Assembly: GCA_902776435.1 (NCBI GenBank)
Contig: CACYQB010000009.1
Location: 35,159 to 99,158, forward strand
DNA: 64,000 nt
Reading direction: 5' to 3'
DNA from: an uncultured Bacteroidales bacterium
Lineage (GTDB): Bacteria > Bacteroidota > Bacteroidia > Bacteroidales > Muribaculaceae
Part shown: in pieces, positions 26,151 to 35,231 of the stretch
Layout: the number at the start of each line of letters is the position of its first letter
Numbering within the stretch: the first letter of the stretch is position 1
The notes under the pieces: generated by a model
Seen by the model: the letters and a program-made list of their open reading frames with translations, nothing else
The model's database searches: none
What the model was told of the DNA's origin: nothing
Made by a program: the position numbers and the translations under genes

Positions 26151-27638
26151 ATGCAATCATCGGGAATGAATATGAAAACAAGATTCATTGTCATCATGAT
26201 ACTATCTACGCTACTCGCGCTCGAGAGTGCGGCACGCATTGCCAGCGAGCGCATCGTTGTCATCAGCGACACCCACCTGCTGAGTCCCGAACTCGTGACG
26301 CCAGGCAGTGCCATCGACCATGCCGATGCCAGTGACAGCAAAATGATGGCCATGAGCGACGATATCATGAGCGCCATCACCGACAGCATCATCGACCTCA
26401 AACCTGCCATCGTACTGCTGACAGGCGACATGACGCACAATGGTGAGCGCGCTAGCCACGAACGCATGACACAATACCTGGAACGCATGAAGGCGCACGG
26501 CATCCAGGCGCTGGTCATCCCCGGCAACCACGATTGCAACAACCCCTACTCGAGACGCTTTGACGGCGACAAAACGGTTGCAGTCCCCACAGTGACCCGT
26601 GACGAGTTTGCGACAATCTACCGCGACTACGGCTACGGCAAGAACTCCCAGCGTGACCCCGCTTCACTCAGTTATTGCTGTGAACCCATCAAGGGCGTGG
26701 TGGTCATCGGCATCGACAGCAACATGGACGAGTTGAATACCCTTGCTGCCCGTGGAGACAGCGCCGACACCTACCACAATGGCGGACGCATCAAGCCCGA
26801 GACCCTGCAATGGGTCATCGACCATGCCGTTAAGGCCCGCAAACAGGGAAAATGCGTCATCGCGATGATGCATCACCACCTGATACCCCACTTTGACCAG
26901 CAGGACCGCCTCCTGGCCAACTACATCATCAAGGACCATGACGAGATTGCCCAGAAGCTGATGCAGGCAGGCATCCACACCATCTTCACGGGGCACCTGC
27001 ACGTGACCGATGCCGTCACATTATATAATAAGGAGCACACCGACAGCATGGTGGAGGTGGCTACGGGCTCGGCCATCTGCTATCCGTTTGCCCTGCGCAC
27101 GGCCACGCTGGACCGAAAGCGCCATGCCCTCGACATCGACACCCGCTGGATAACAGCGACCAGCGGATGCCCCACCCTGCGCGAACAGGGACGGCAGCGC
27201 ATCATCAACTCCACCCCGGGCATGGCCGCCATGCTCTCGGACAAAGCGTGGAGCCGCTTGGGCGGTCGCATGAGCGATATAAAAAGGATGCTCGAAATGA
27301 ACGGCGCTAAGGCCGACCTGCCCGAGACGCCCCAGCAAGCCACCCAACTCGTGCTGCGCCACCTCAAGGAAGTCCTCTCGCGCACCTTGCTCGCCGTGGT
27401 AGAGGGCAATGAGCAGGAAGCGGATGTGGAGGACATCATCAACCAGGGCAAGCAAGGCATCCACGCCATGATCGAGGAAGTCATCCCCGACCAGGCCGAC
27501 AACCTGTGGGAATTTGTTGAGCAGAATGTGTATCCCAAGGTCGAACCACTGCTGCGCAGCATCCTTGAAGACCGCAATGCCGTGGGTCTTACCGGCGAGT
27601 CCCACACCGATGACCTGCGATTGAGCACGCCGCTATAG
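26151..27638 (+). CDS. Calcineurin-like metallophosphoesterase, exported
   Basis: A protein of 495 residues. The first ATG at 26151 abuts the aroA stop; MKTRFIVIMILSTLLALESA from 26172 looks like a signal peptide, so the real start may be 26166 or 26172. The metal-binding blocks of the calcineurin fold are all present: VVISDTHLL, LLTGDMTHNGE, VIPGNHDCNN, MMHHHLIPHF and FTGHLHVTD. A helical region of about 150 residues follows. A paralog with the same layout but no signal is at 43281-44696 (shared YGRSLRDP/YGKNSQRDPASLSYC-like region). The substrate is unknown; phosphodiester cleavage in the periplasm is an inference. Confidence 0.85.
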   Translation: MQSSGMNMKTRFIVIMILSTLLALESAARIASERIVVISDTHLLSPELVTPGSAIDHADASDSKMMAMSDDIMSAITDSIIDLKPAIVLLTGDMTHNGERASHERMTQYLERMKAHGIQALVIPGNHDCNNPYSRRFDGDKTVAVPTVTRDEFATIYRDYGYGKNSQRDPASLSYCCEPIKGVVVIGIDSNMDELNTLAARGDSADTYHNGGRIKPETLQWVIDHAVKARKQGKCVIAMMHHHLIPHFDQQDRLLANYIIKDHDEIAQKLMQAGIHTIFTGHLHVTDAVTLYNKEHTDSMVEVATGSAICYPFALRTATLDRKRHALDIDTRWITATSGCPTLREQGRQRIINSTPGMAAMLSDKAWSRLGGRMSDIKRMLEMNGAKADLPETPQQATQLVLRHLKEVLSRTLLAVVEGNEQEADVEDIINQGKQGIHAMIEEVIPDQADNLWEFVEQNVYPKVEPLLRSILEDRNAVGLTGESHTDDLRLSTPL

Positions 27639-27730
27639 CCTGATGGCACACATCACCGCAATTTTGTAACAAATAATCAAAAATTTGCACGAATTTATAG
27701 AAATGTGGACCGATAGTTCCACATTTTTTT

Positions 27731-27738
27731 TAATTTTG
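27731..27738 (+). promoter_or_regulatory. -7 box of the polyferredoxin and Tat reductase operon
   Basis: TAATTTTG 51 bp before the ATG at 27789. The gap 27639-27788 separates this operon from the preceding one. Confidence 0.5.
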
Positions 27739-27788
27739 CACATTCAACTCATTTTTACTTATAAAAAACAAGAAATCTGTTTCTCGTC

Positions 27789-29279
27789 ATGTTAAGGAAA
27801 ATACGAATTACACTGGCAGCCATCATGATGATCATGGTGACATTGCTCTTTCTTGACGTGAGCGGCGTGCTGCACCACTATCTGGCATGGACGGCGCGCA
27901 TTCAGTTCCTGCCTGCAGTGTTGGCCCTCAATGTGGTCATCATCGTAGCGCTGGTGCTGCTAACGCTCATCTTTGGACGCATTTATTGTTCGGTCATCTG
28001 CCCGCTGGGCATCTTCCAGGACATCGTGTCATGGATTCATGGCAAGCGCAAGAAAAACCGCTTCACCTCCAGTCCCGAAAAGCGCTGGTTGCGCTATGGT
28101 GTGCTGGCGGTGTTCATCGTCGCATTTGTCGCTGGCATTCACTCGCTGGTGGCCCTGCTGGCACCTTACAGCAGTTATGGCCGCATGGTGACCAACCTAC
28201 TCTTGCCCGTCTATCAGTGGGGCAACAACATCCTCGCCTCGATCGCTGAGCGGGTGGACAGTTACACCTTCTACAGTGTTGACGTGTGGATGAAGAGCCT
28301 GCCCACCTTCCTGATTGCCCTGGCGACGTTCATCATCGTCGTGGTGCTGGCATGGCGTGGTGGCCGCACCTACTGCAACACCATCTGCCCCGTGGGCACT
28401 ATCCTTGCCCAACTGGCCCGGTTCTCATGGCTTAAAGTCTATTTTGATGCCGGCAAGTGCAAGTCATGCAGCCTGTGCACCAAGAACTGCAAGGCCTCTT
28501 GCATCGATTTCAAGACCCACAAGGTGGACTACACGCGTTGCGTGACCTGTGGCAACTGCATCGAGAAATGCAACTTCGGGGCGCTCCATTATGGCCACCC
28601 CAAGGCTGTTGCCCAACCCGTACAGCCTGTCGATGAGCAGCCCACTGCCGACAATACCCGCCGGGCCTTCCTCGTCGGCACCGCTATCGTGGGTGCCAAC
28701 GTTGCCCTGGCTCAAGCGGCCAAGAAGGTGGACGGAGGTCTTGCCATCATCGAGGACAAGGTGCCCGCCAAGCGCACGACGCCGTTGACACCTCCCGGCT
28801 CGGTGAGTGCCCGCAACTTCGCCCAGCACTGCACGGCCTGCCAGTTGTGTGTGGCCAAGTGCCCTAACGGCGTGCTGCGTCCCTCGACCGACCCGATGCG
28901 CCTGATGCAGCCCGAACTCAGTTTTGAGCGCGGGGCTTGCCGTCCCGAGTGCGTCGAGTGCTCCAGCGTGTGCCCCACTGGTGCCATCAAGCCCATCACC
29001 GTTGACGAGAAGTCCTCGACCATGATAGGCCATGCCGTGTGGGTTAAGGACAACTGCGTGGTGCTGACCGACGGCGTGAATTGCGGCAACTGTGCCCGCC
29101 ACTGCCCCGCCGGCGCCATCATGATGGTACCGAGCAATCCCGATGATGAGATCTCGCCCATGGTACCTGCCGTCAACAGTGCGATGTGCATCGGCTGCGG
29201 CACGTGTGAGTATGTTTGCCCCGCCAGGCCGTTCAGTGCCATCTATGTCGAGGGCCACGAGGTTCATAGCCAGATTTAG
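27789..29279 (+). CDS. NapH/MauN-like membrane polyferredoxin with internal Tat segment
   Basis: A protein of 496 residues. Residues 1-215 form a NapH/MauN-type membrane domain with four to five helices and the cysteine pairs CSVICPLG (67-74) and CNTICPVG (196-203). Residues 224-261 bind two [4Fe-4S] clusters (CKSCSLCTKNC, CVTCGNCIEKC). At 290-310 lies an internal twin-arginine segment, TRRAFLVGTAIVGANVALAQ. Residues 348-477 hold further ferredoxin motifs: CTACQLCVAKC, CVECSSVCP, CGNCARHCP and CIGCGTCEYVCP. The layout suggests a membrane electron carrier with cytoplasmic clusters followed by a Tat-translocated ferredoxin domain outside. It is co-transcribed (12-bp gap) with a Tat-exported reductase, its likely partner. 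Topology is inferred, not shown. Confidence 0.82.
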   Translation: MLRKIRITLAAIMMIMVTLLFLDVSGVLHHYLAWTARIQFLPAVLALNVVIIVALVLLTLIFGRIYCSVICPLGIFQDIVSWIHGKRKKNRFTSSPEKRWLRYGVLAVFIVAFVAGIHSLVALLAPYSSYGRMVTNLLLPVYQWGNNILASIAERVDSYTFYSVDVWMKSLPTFLIALATFIIVVVLAWRGGRTYCNTICPVGTILAQLARFSWLKVYFDAGKCKSCSLCTKNCKASCIDFKTHKVDYTRCVTCGNCIEKCNFGALHYGHPKAVAQPVQPVDEQPTADNTRRAFLVGTAIVGANVALAQAAKKVDGGLAIIEDKVPAKRTTPLTPPGSVSARNFAQHCTACQLCVAKCPNGVLRPSTDPMRLMQPELSFERGACRPECVECSSVCPTGAIKPITVDEKSSTMIGHAVWVKDNCVVLTDGVNCGNCARHCPAGAIMMVPSNPDDEISPMVPAVNSAMCIGCGTCEYVCPARPFSAIYVEGHEVHSQI

Positions 29280-29291
29280 TCAACTCCAACC

Positions 29292-30752
29292 ATGTCATCC
29301 ATTATGAACGATAACAATCATAACAACAATAAAGGCGGCAAGGCATTCAGCCGCCGCACCTTCCTCAAGGCACTGGGCTTGGGAACCGCCACGGCTGCCG
29401 CTCCCGCCATCGTGAGCTGCGCCACCGACAGCAAGAAAGGCAACGCCCAGGAACCGCCTGTGGGCAAGATGACCTATCGCGAGAATCCCAAGACGCACGA
29501 GAAGGTCTCCATCCTGGGCTACGGCATGATGCGCCTCCCCGCCACCAACGGCAAGCCCTTCGGGCGCGAAAATGATGCCGAAATCGACCAGGAGATGGTC
29601 AACCGCCAGATTGATTACGCCATCGAGCATGGTGTGAACTACTTTGACACATCGCCCGCCTATAGCCGCGGCCTGAGTGAACACGCCACGGGTATCGCCC
29701 TGAGCCGCCACAAGCGCGAAAAGTATTTCATCGCCACCAAGCTGTCCAACTTCTCGCCCGAGACCTGGTCCCGCGACGCAAGTATCGAGATGTTCCAGAA
29801 CTCCCTCAAGGAACTGCAGGTGGACTATATCGACTACCTGCTGCTCCACGCCATCGGCGGCGGCAACGAGAAGATGACAGCGATGGAGGTTTTCGAGGCA
29901 CGCTACATCAACAACGGCATGCTCGAGTACCTGATGGAGCAGCGCGAGAAGGGCGTGATACGCAACCTGGGTTTCTCCTATCACGGTGACATTGCCGTGT
30001 TTGACAACCTACTGGCCAACCACGACAAGTACAAATGGGACTTCGTGCAGATCGAGTTGAATTACCTGGATTGGAGACACGCCAAGGACTTCAACGAGGA
30101 GAACACCAATGCCGAGTACCTGTATGCGGAACTTGACAAGCGCGGCATCCCGGCCGTCATCATGGAACCCCTGCTGGGTGGACGACTGGCATCGTTGCCC
30201 AAGCCGTTAGCACAGGAAATCCTGGCCCGCGACCCAGAGCGCACCCTCGCCTCGTGGGCATTCCGATATGCCGGTTCGTTCCCGCGCGTACTCACCGTGC
30301 TGAGCGGCATGACCTACATGGAGCACCTGAAGGAGAACCTGTGCACCTATTGCCCGCTCGAAGAACTGACCGACGAAGACAAGGACTTCCTCTATGGCAT
30401 CGCCGACCAGATTGTGGATTACAACACCATCCCCTGCAACGACTGCAAGTACTGCATGCCCTGCCCCTACGGCATCGACATTCCCGGTATCCTCACCCAC
30501 TACAACAAGTGCATTGCCGAGGATGATCTCACACGTGACCGTAATGATCCCGACTACGCCCGCGCCCGCAAGGCCTTCCTCGTGGGATATGACCGCACCG
30601 TGCCCAAGTTGCGCCAGGCCGACCACTGCATCGGTTGCGGACAATGTGTGGAACATTGCCCCCAGCGCATCCAGATTCCTCGCGAAATGGAACGCATCAA
30701 CAACTACGTCGAAGCACTGAAACGCAACATCGACCGCGGCCTCGAAGCCTGA
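29292..30752 (+). CDS. Tat-exported aldo/keto reductase with 2x[4Fe-4S] domain
   Basis: A protein of 486 residues. The N-terminus has a twin-arginine signal, SRRTFLKALGLGTATAAAPA, ending in VSC, so it is likely a Tat-dependent lipoprotein. Residues about 60-370 are an aldo/keto reductase barrel with the tetrad in YFDTSPAYSRG (Asp, Tyr), FIATKLSN (Lys) and LLLHAIGG (His). The C-terminus has two [4Fe-4S] motifs, CNDCKYCMPCPYGIDIP and CIGCGQCVEHCPQRI. A homolog without signal is encoded at 15654-16769. Export of a nicotinamide-dependent fold is unusual because free NAD(P)H is absent outside; the preceding polyferredoxin could supply electrons. Substrate is unknown. Confidence 0.85.
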   Translation: MSSIMNDNNHNNNKGGKAFSRRTFLKALGLGTATAAAPAIVSCATDSKKGNAQEPPVGKMTYRENPKTHEKVSILGYGMMRLPATNGKPFGRENDAEIDQEMVNRQIDYAIEHGVNYFDTSPAYSRGLSEHATGIALSRHKREKYFIATKLSNFSPETWSRDASIEMFQNSLKELQVDYIDYLLLHAIGGGNEKMTAMEVFEARYINNGMLEYLMEQREKGVIRNLGFSYHGDIAVFDNLLANHDKYKWDFVQIELNYLDWRHAKDFNEENTNAEYLYAELDKRGIPAVIMEPLLGGRLASLPKPLAQEILARDPERTLASWAFRYAGSFPRVLTVLSGMTYMEHLKENLCTYCPLEELTDEDKDFLYGIADQIVDYNTIPCNDCKYCMPCPYGIDIPGILTHYNKCIAEDDLTRDRNDPDYARARKAFLVGYDRTVPKLRQADHCIGCGQCVEHCPQRIQIPREMERINNYVEALKRNIDRGLEA

Positions 30753-30780
30753 TATTGCATTAAAATTATATTAAAATGAT

Positions 30781-30821
30781 AAGGGAAGATGGTGCAAATG
30801 TGCCGTTTTCCTTTGTTTTTA
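30781..30821 (+). terminator. Probable terminator after the Tat reductase gene
   Basis: GGTGCAAATGTGCC can fold with G-U pairs, flanked by AAGGGAA and TTTCCTT and followed by TGTTTTTAATAA. A moderate candidate for a rho-independent terminator. Confidence 0.45.
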
Positions 30822-30876
30822 ATAAGGTGTTAAACAAAAACTTGAAAAAAATATGCCCCACTTTCAGAAAAAGCAG

Positions 30877-30884
30877 TATATTTG
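30877..30884 (+). promoter_or_regulatory. -7 box for secDF
   Basis: TATATTTG, 67 bp before the secDF start. Confidence 0.5.
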
Positions 30885-30950
30885 CAGGCTGAAAAAGACG
30901 TTTGAAGCGAAAATTAACAAAATTTAATTAAATAATTCACAATTCAAAAA

Positions 30951-33900
30951 ATGCAAACTAAAGGTTTTATTAGAGTCCTGACTTATGCATTGATCTTGAT
31001 TTGCCTTTTCTACCTCTCGTTCACGATTGTGAGCAATCACTATCAGAACAAGGCGGAGCAGAAGGCTCTTGCTGCAGCCGGCATTAAGAGCGCCGACACC
31101 AGCAACGAGAAGTACAAGGCTGCGCTCAATGAGTGTTTGGACTCCCTCGCCAACGAGAAGGTGTACCTTGGTTACTACACCTTCCAACAGGTTCGTGAAA
31201 AAGAGTTAGGCCTCGGCCTTGACTTGAAGGGTGGTATGAATGTGACACTGCAGATTTCGGTGCCCGACATCTTGCGCGCTCTCGCGAACAACAATCCAGA
31301 CAAGAAGTTTAATCAAGCGATCGACAACGTGATGAAGAACCAGACCGCTCAGGACGACTTCGTCGGCTCCTTCTGCAAGGAGTACAAGAAGTTGGCTCCC
31401 GAGGGCAACCTGGCTCAGATTTTCCGCAATATCGAGCGCATCAAGGAGAAACCCAATGCCAGCGAGCGTGAGGTGCAGAGCATCCTCAACGATGAGGTGA
31501 ACAGCATGGTGGACAATTCCTACAAGGTGCTGCGTAACCGTATCGACCGCTTCGGTGTGGTTCAACCCAATATCCAAAAGCTGCAGAGCACGGGTCGTAT
31601 CCTGCTCGAGCTCCCTGGTGTGAAAGAACCCGAGCGCGTCCGCAAACTGTTGCAGGGTGCCGCTAACCTGGAGTTCTACACCACCTACACCTTGGGTGAT
31701 GTTATTGGCTCACTGCGTCAGCTCAACGACCAGGCTCAGGCCAACAAGACTGTAGACAAGAACGCCACCGAGGAGACCACCGAGGAGGCTGCTCCCGCCG
31801 AGACCGCCGAGGCCAAGACCGACAGCGCCGCTAAGGCCGCTGAGGAGGCTGCCAAGGCTGCTCCCGCCAAGAAGGATGACGGCCAGCTGACTCTCGCTCA
31901 GCTGACTGGCTTTGAAGCTATGGCAGGCGCCGGTGCCAGCTCACCCGTTGTGGGTTATGTCAGCGCTGCCGACACTGCTGCAGTCAATGCCATCATTCAC
32001 TCTCAGTTAGCCAAGACCATCCTGCCTGCCGACCTTAAGTTGCGTTGGACTGTTAAGCCCGAGAAGGCTCAGAATGGTCATGAGGTATTCCAGCTCGTTG
32101 CCCTGCGCACCGTTAATGGCCAGCCCGTCCTGAATGGTGACGTGGTGACCCGCGCAACCAGTGAGTTTGACAACCTGCAGGGCCAGGTCGTATCGATGAC
32201 CATGAACGATGAGGGCGCCCGTCAGTGGAGCATCATCACCAACCAGAACATCGGTAAGGCTATCGCCATCGTCCTGGATGATCAGGTTTACTCATTCCCC
32301 AACGTCAACAGCCGTATCGACGGTGGTCGCTCACAGATCAGTGGCCGCTTCACCGTTGAGGAGGCTAACGACCTTGCCAACGTGCTCGAGTCTGGTAAGA
32401 TGGTAGCACGTGTCAATGTGGCCAGTGAGAGCGTGATTGGCCCGTCGCTGGGTAAGGAATCCATCCGCAAGGGTCTCATCTCATTTATCGTGGCCCTGAT
32501 TCTGCTGATGATATTCATGGTTTGCACTTACGGCTGGCAGGCCGGTATGATTGCCAACCTGGGTCTGTTCCTGAACCTGTTCTTCACGATGGGTATCCTC
32601 GCTTCGTTCCAGAGCGTGCTCACCCTGCCTGGTATCGCCGGTATCGTGCTGACGCTGGGTATGGCGGTGGACGCCAACGTGCTTATCTTTGAGCGTTGTA
32701 AGGAGGAATTGCGTGCTGGTAAGGGTCTCAAGGCTGCCGTCAGCGATGGTTACAAGAATGCATTCTCGGCCATCTTCGACTCCAACTTGACCACCATCAT
32801 CACCGGTATCATCCTGATTCTGCTCGGTTCTGGTCCCATCCGCGGTTTTGCCGTTACCCTGGTAATCGGTATCTGCTGCTCGTTCTTCACCGCCGTGTTT
32901 GCAACACGCCTCGTGATGGAGCACTTCGTGAACAAGGGCACCTTCGACAAGATGACCTTCAACACCAGCCTGACCCGTCACCTGATGGAGAACGTACAGT
33001 TCAACTTCATGGGCGCTGCCAAGCGTACCTCTATCATCGTTTTGGCTCTGATCGTCCTGATGGGTGCATTGTTCGGCCTGCGTGGTCTGAACCGTGGTAT
33101 CGACTTCTCGGGTGGCCGCAACTTCGTGGTACAATTTGACCATCCCGTTTCGACCCAGACGCTGGAGTCGCAACTGGAGGCCCAGTTCCCCGGTGCTACC
33201 ACTTCGGTAATCACCATCGACAACGACACCAAGGTGCGCGTTTCGACCAACTACAAGATTGAGGATAACAGTGAGGGTGTTGACGACGAGATCATGGGCA
33301 AGCTCTATGAGGGCTTGAAGAGTGAACTCGGCTCGATGAGCAAGGATGACTTCAGCATGTCTAACGAGAGCGTCGGCGTCGTTTCGAGCGAAACCGTCGG
33401 TCCGAGCATCGCTAGCGACATGACCCGCCAGGCTATCTGGGCAGTGCTCTTCTCACTGCTTGCTATGGCACTGTACATCCTGTTCCGCTTCCGCAACATC
33501 GCGTTCTCTATCGGCGCATTGGCAGCCGTAGCGTTCACCTCGTTTGTGGTTATCGGCTTCTACAACCTGCATGGCCTGCTGCCCTTCTCCATGGAGATTG
33601 ACCAGACCTTTATCGCCGCTATCCTGACCGTAATCGGTTATCAGGTGAACGATACCGTGGTTGTATTTGACCGTGTGCGTGAGTACCGCAAGCTCTATCC
33701 CAAGCAGGATCTGTACACCACCTTCAACAAGGCCCTGTGCAGCACCCTGTCACGTACCTTGATGACATCTATCACGACCTTGCTCGTGCTGTTCATCATG
33801 TTGTTCCTGGGTGGTGAGTCCATCCGCAGCTTCATCTTCGCGATGATCCTCGGTGTTATCATCGGTACCTGCTCCTCACTGTTCATCGCTTCGCCCGTGG

Positions 33901-33962
33901 CTTATTGGATTGCCCGTCGCAGCGACAAGAAGGAGGCAGCGCTTGCAACCGCTAGGAATTAA
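30951..33962 (+). CDS. secDF: Protein translocase subunit SecDF (fused)
   Basis: A fusion of 1003 residues, the usual form in Bacteroidota. The SecD half starts with one membrane helix, then LGLGLDLKGGMNVTLQIS near residue 85 and a large periplasmic domain with RNRIDRFGVVQPNIQK and GRILLELPGV. Residues about 265-310 are an Ala/Glu/Lys-rich insertion absent from many homologs. Membrane helices follow (residues 510-650, with GMAVDANVLIFERCKEEL). The SecF half begins near 690, with GLNRGIDFSGGRNFVVQFD and VIGYQVNDTVVVFDRVREY. It uses the proton gradient to help SecYEG move proteins outwards. Single-gene transcript with a strong hairpin terminator. Confidence 0.96.
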   Translation: MQTKGFIRVLTYALILICLFYLSFTIVSNHYQNKAEQKALAAAGIKSADTSNEKYKAALNECLDSLANEKVYLGYYTFQQVREKELGLGLDLKGGMNVTLQISVPDILRALANNNPDKKFNQAIDNVMKNQTAQDDFVGSFCKEYKKLAPEGNLAQIFRNIERIKEKPNASEREVQSILNDEVNSMVDNSYKVLRNRIDRFGVVQPNIQKLQSTGRILLELPGVKEPERVRKLLQGAANLEFYTTYTLGDVIGSLRQLNDQAQANKTVDKNATEETTEEAAPAETAEAKTDSAAKAAEEAAKAAPAKKDDGQLTLAQLTGFEAMAGAGASSPVVGYVSAADTAAVNAIIHSQLAKTILPADLKLRWTVKPEKAQNGHEVFQLVALRTVNGQPVLNGDVVTRATSEFDNLQGQVVSMTMNDEGARQWSIITNQNIGKAIAIVLDDQVYSFPNVNSRIDGGRSQISGRFTVEEANDLANVLESGKMVARVNVASESVIGPSLGKESIRKGLISFIVALILLMIFMVCTYGWQAGMIANLGLFLNLFFTMGILASFQSVLTLPGIAGIVLTLGMAVDANVLIFERCKEELRAGKGLKAAVSDGYKNAFSAIFDSNLTTIITGIILILLGSGPIRGFAVTLVIGICCSFFTAVFATRLVMEHFVNKGTFDKMTFNTSLTRHLMENVQFNFMGAAKRTSIIVLALIVLMGALFGLRGLNRGIDFSGGRNFVVQFDHPVSTQTLESQLEAQFPGATTSVITIDNDTKVRVSTNYKIEDNSEGVDDEIMGKLYEGLKSELGSMSKDDFSMSNESVGVVSSETVGPSIASDMTRQAIWAVLFSLLAMALYILFRFRNIAFSIGALAAVAFTSFVVIGFYNLHGLLPFSMEIDQTFIAAILTVIGYQVNDTVVVFDRVREYRKLYPKQDLYTTFNKALCSTLSRTLMTSITTLLVLFIMLFLGGESIRSFIFAMILGVIIGTCSSLFIASPVAYWIARRSDKKEAALATARN

Positions 33963-33981
33963 TTCCTAAACCTTGAAACAG

Positions 33982-34022
33982 AATCGGCTGGCCACGGCGC
34001 CAAGCCATGAGTCCAGCCGATT
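33982..34022 (+). terminator. Rho-independent terminator after secDF
   Basis: A 10-bp perfect stem (AATCGGCTGG at 33982-33991, CCAGCCGATT at 34013-34022) followed by TTCTTGAT. Confidence 0.75.
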
Positions 34023-34030
34023 TTCTTGAT

Positions 34031-34102
34031 GCTCCTGTAGTTCAATGGATAGAATGGAGGTTTCCTAAACCTTAGATTTGGGTTCGATTCCCAGCGGGAG
34101 TA
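34031..34102 (+). tRNA. tRNA-Arg(CCT)
   Basis: A full cloverleaf: acceptor GCTCCTG pairs with CGGGAGT (one G-U pair), D arm with TTCAATGGATA, anticodon stem GAGGT/ACCTT with loop TTCCTAA (anticodon CCT), T arm with GGTTCGATTCC, discriminator A. CCA is not encoded. Its 3' end is the attachment site of the integrated element that follows; insertion keeps the tRNA intact. Confidence 0.93.
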
Positions 34103-34103
34103 C
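34089..34103 (+). repeat. attL: direct repeat in the tRNA-Arg 3' end
   Basis: TCCCAGCGGGAGTAC, identical to 39739-39753. It covers part of the T arm and the acceptor 3' strand of the tRNA, as usual for tyrosine-recombinase targets. Confidence 0.88.
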
Positions 34104-34119
34104 TTCACAACAACAATTA

Positions 34120-34150
34120 AGACACTGCAAACCAATTACTTGCAGTGTCT
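34120..34150 (+). terminator. Element-borne terminator for tRNA-Arg
   Basis: An 11-bp perfect stem (AGACACTGCAA at 34120-34130, TTGCAGTGTCT at 34140-34150) then TTGATTTTAT. It replaces the chromosomal hairpin displaced to 39758-39793 by the insertion. Confidence 0.75.
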
Positions 34151-34163
34151 TTGATTTTATACT

Positions 34164-34184
34164 ACTGGCAAATCACTGGCAAAA
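34164..34184 (+). promoter_or_regulatory. Candidate integrase arm sites, left end
   Basis: Two direct copies of ACTGGCAAA with 12-bp period. The same pair occurs at 39602-39623, each 60-150 bp inside the element end. Confidence 0.6.
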
Positions 34185-34289
34185 AGGCAATTTTAGACCC
34201 TTTTCAGGCTGCTTTTTATGTACAGCTTTACCCAGTTTTTCATATAGACTTTTATAGAGTTTTTCACCTCGACTGGGCAGGGCTGATGC

Positions 34290-34456
34290 TTCCACTACTT
34301 TAGTGGGAATTATGCAGCACCCCCAACAGCCCCAAAAAATTCTTGTGCATGGTCAAAGGTTTGGGCGAGGTTTATTAAAAAGGGGGTACACCCTTCAAAA
34401 ACTATAGCCCCCACTATCCACAAGAAGCCAGTACACCGAAAAGGCACACTGGCTTC
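34290..34456. repeat. Hairpin-rich non-coding left arm of the element
   Basis: The gene-free stretch 34185-34638 holds a palindrome TTCCACTACTTTAGTGGGAA (34290-34309) and a 9-bp inverted repeat GAAGCCAGT/ACTGGCTTC (34424-34432, 34448-34456). The first palindrome recurs at 35248-35265. Such repeats could be a replication origin or packaging site of the element; nothing in the sequence decides this. Confidence 0.55.
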
Positions 34457-34638
34457 CTGACAATAGCAATGAAATGTGGGCTGCTGCATCAGTCTATTGC
34501 AGTCTAAAGTTAGGTGAATTTCCTACCGAAATTAAATTTTATTGTCCCTTATAGCTGGTTGGGGTTTACTGGCTGCTTGCTTTCCCAATAAATCATGCCC
34601 CCTATTCAAAGGCAGCTGCCGACATGGAAGCTGCTGGG

Positions 34639-35124
34639 CTACATCAGTCCATTGTCCTTCATCAGTTCTTTGTATTTGGCTTCATCAAGCACTTCATGCG
34701 GTTCCATATCATCCCAGTCAAAAGGTGATTCCATGCTGGTGCAAAGCTTCCTGATCTCGGCTTCAGGGTCTTGTCTGCTGGCATCAATCATTTCCACCTT
34801 GCCAATTACATACATTGCAGCCTTCAGCCTTGTGGCTTCATTGGGGGACTGCAAACAGCCCTGCACCGCATTCAGGGCTTCAGCATACAGCCCACACAAA
34901 CCATTGCGGATGTTGTCCTGAATGATTTGGCACTGCTGATTGTAGAAGCACTGGAAGCTGATTTTCTGCTGCCATTGGTAGATTGTAGCCCTATTCACAC
35001 TGACCTTCTCGGCTACATCGGTAACACTTTCACCTGAAGCCAGCAACAATGCTGCTTGTTCTTGCTGGGCTGTCAAGCCAGTCACCAGTGTCGATTGTGT
35101 TGATTTTTGTTGTCTTTTGTACAT
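34639..35124 (-). CDS. TerS-like helix-turn-helix protein
   Basis: A protein of 161 residues. Residues about 15-55 form a helix-turn-helix (TAQQEQAALLLASGESVTDV, then AEKVSVNRATIYQWQQ) of the kind in phage small terminase and phBC6A51 proteins. A helical part follows (NIRNGLCGLYAEALNAVQGC, then NEATRLKAAMYVIGKV), with an acidic tail (FDWDDMEPHEVLDEAKYKEL) usual for small terminase subunits. No large terminase is present. In phage satellites a TerS homolog redirects a helper phage's packaging; that role here is an inference. It could instead be a transcription factor of the element. It is the last gene on the left side. Confidence 0.6.
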   Translation of the reverse strand: MYKRQQKSTQSTLVTGLTAQQEQAALLLASGESVTDVAEKVSVNRATIYQWQQKISFQCFYNQQCQIIQDNIRNGLCGLYAEALNAVQGCLQSPNEATRLKAAMYVIGKVEMIDASRQDPEAEIRKLCTSMESPFDWDDMEPHEVLDEAKYKELMKDNGLM

Positions 35125-35231
35125 GTCTGCTTAATTTGTTGTTTATTGAATTGTTACTGGGCTGCTGCCCTTCTACTTTTGTCTACTTTAGAGAGAAAGC
35201 CAGCCATTTCACCCCCTCGGCATTGCCTTCC

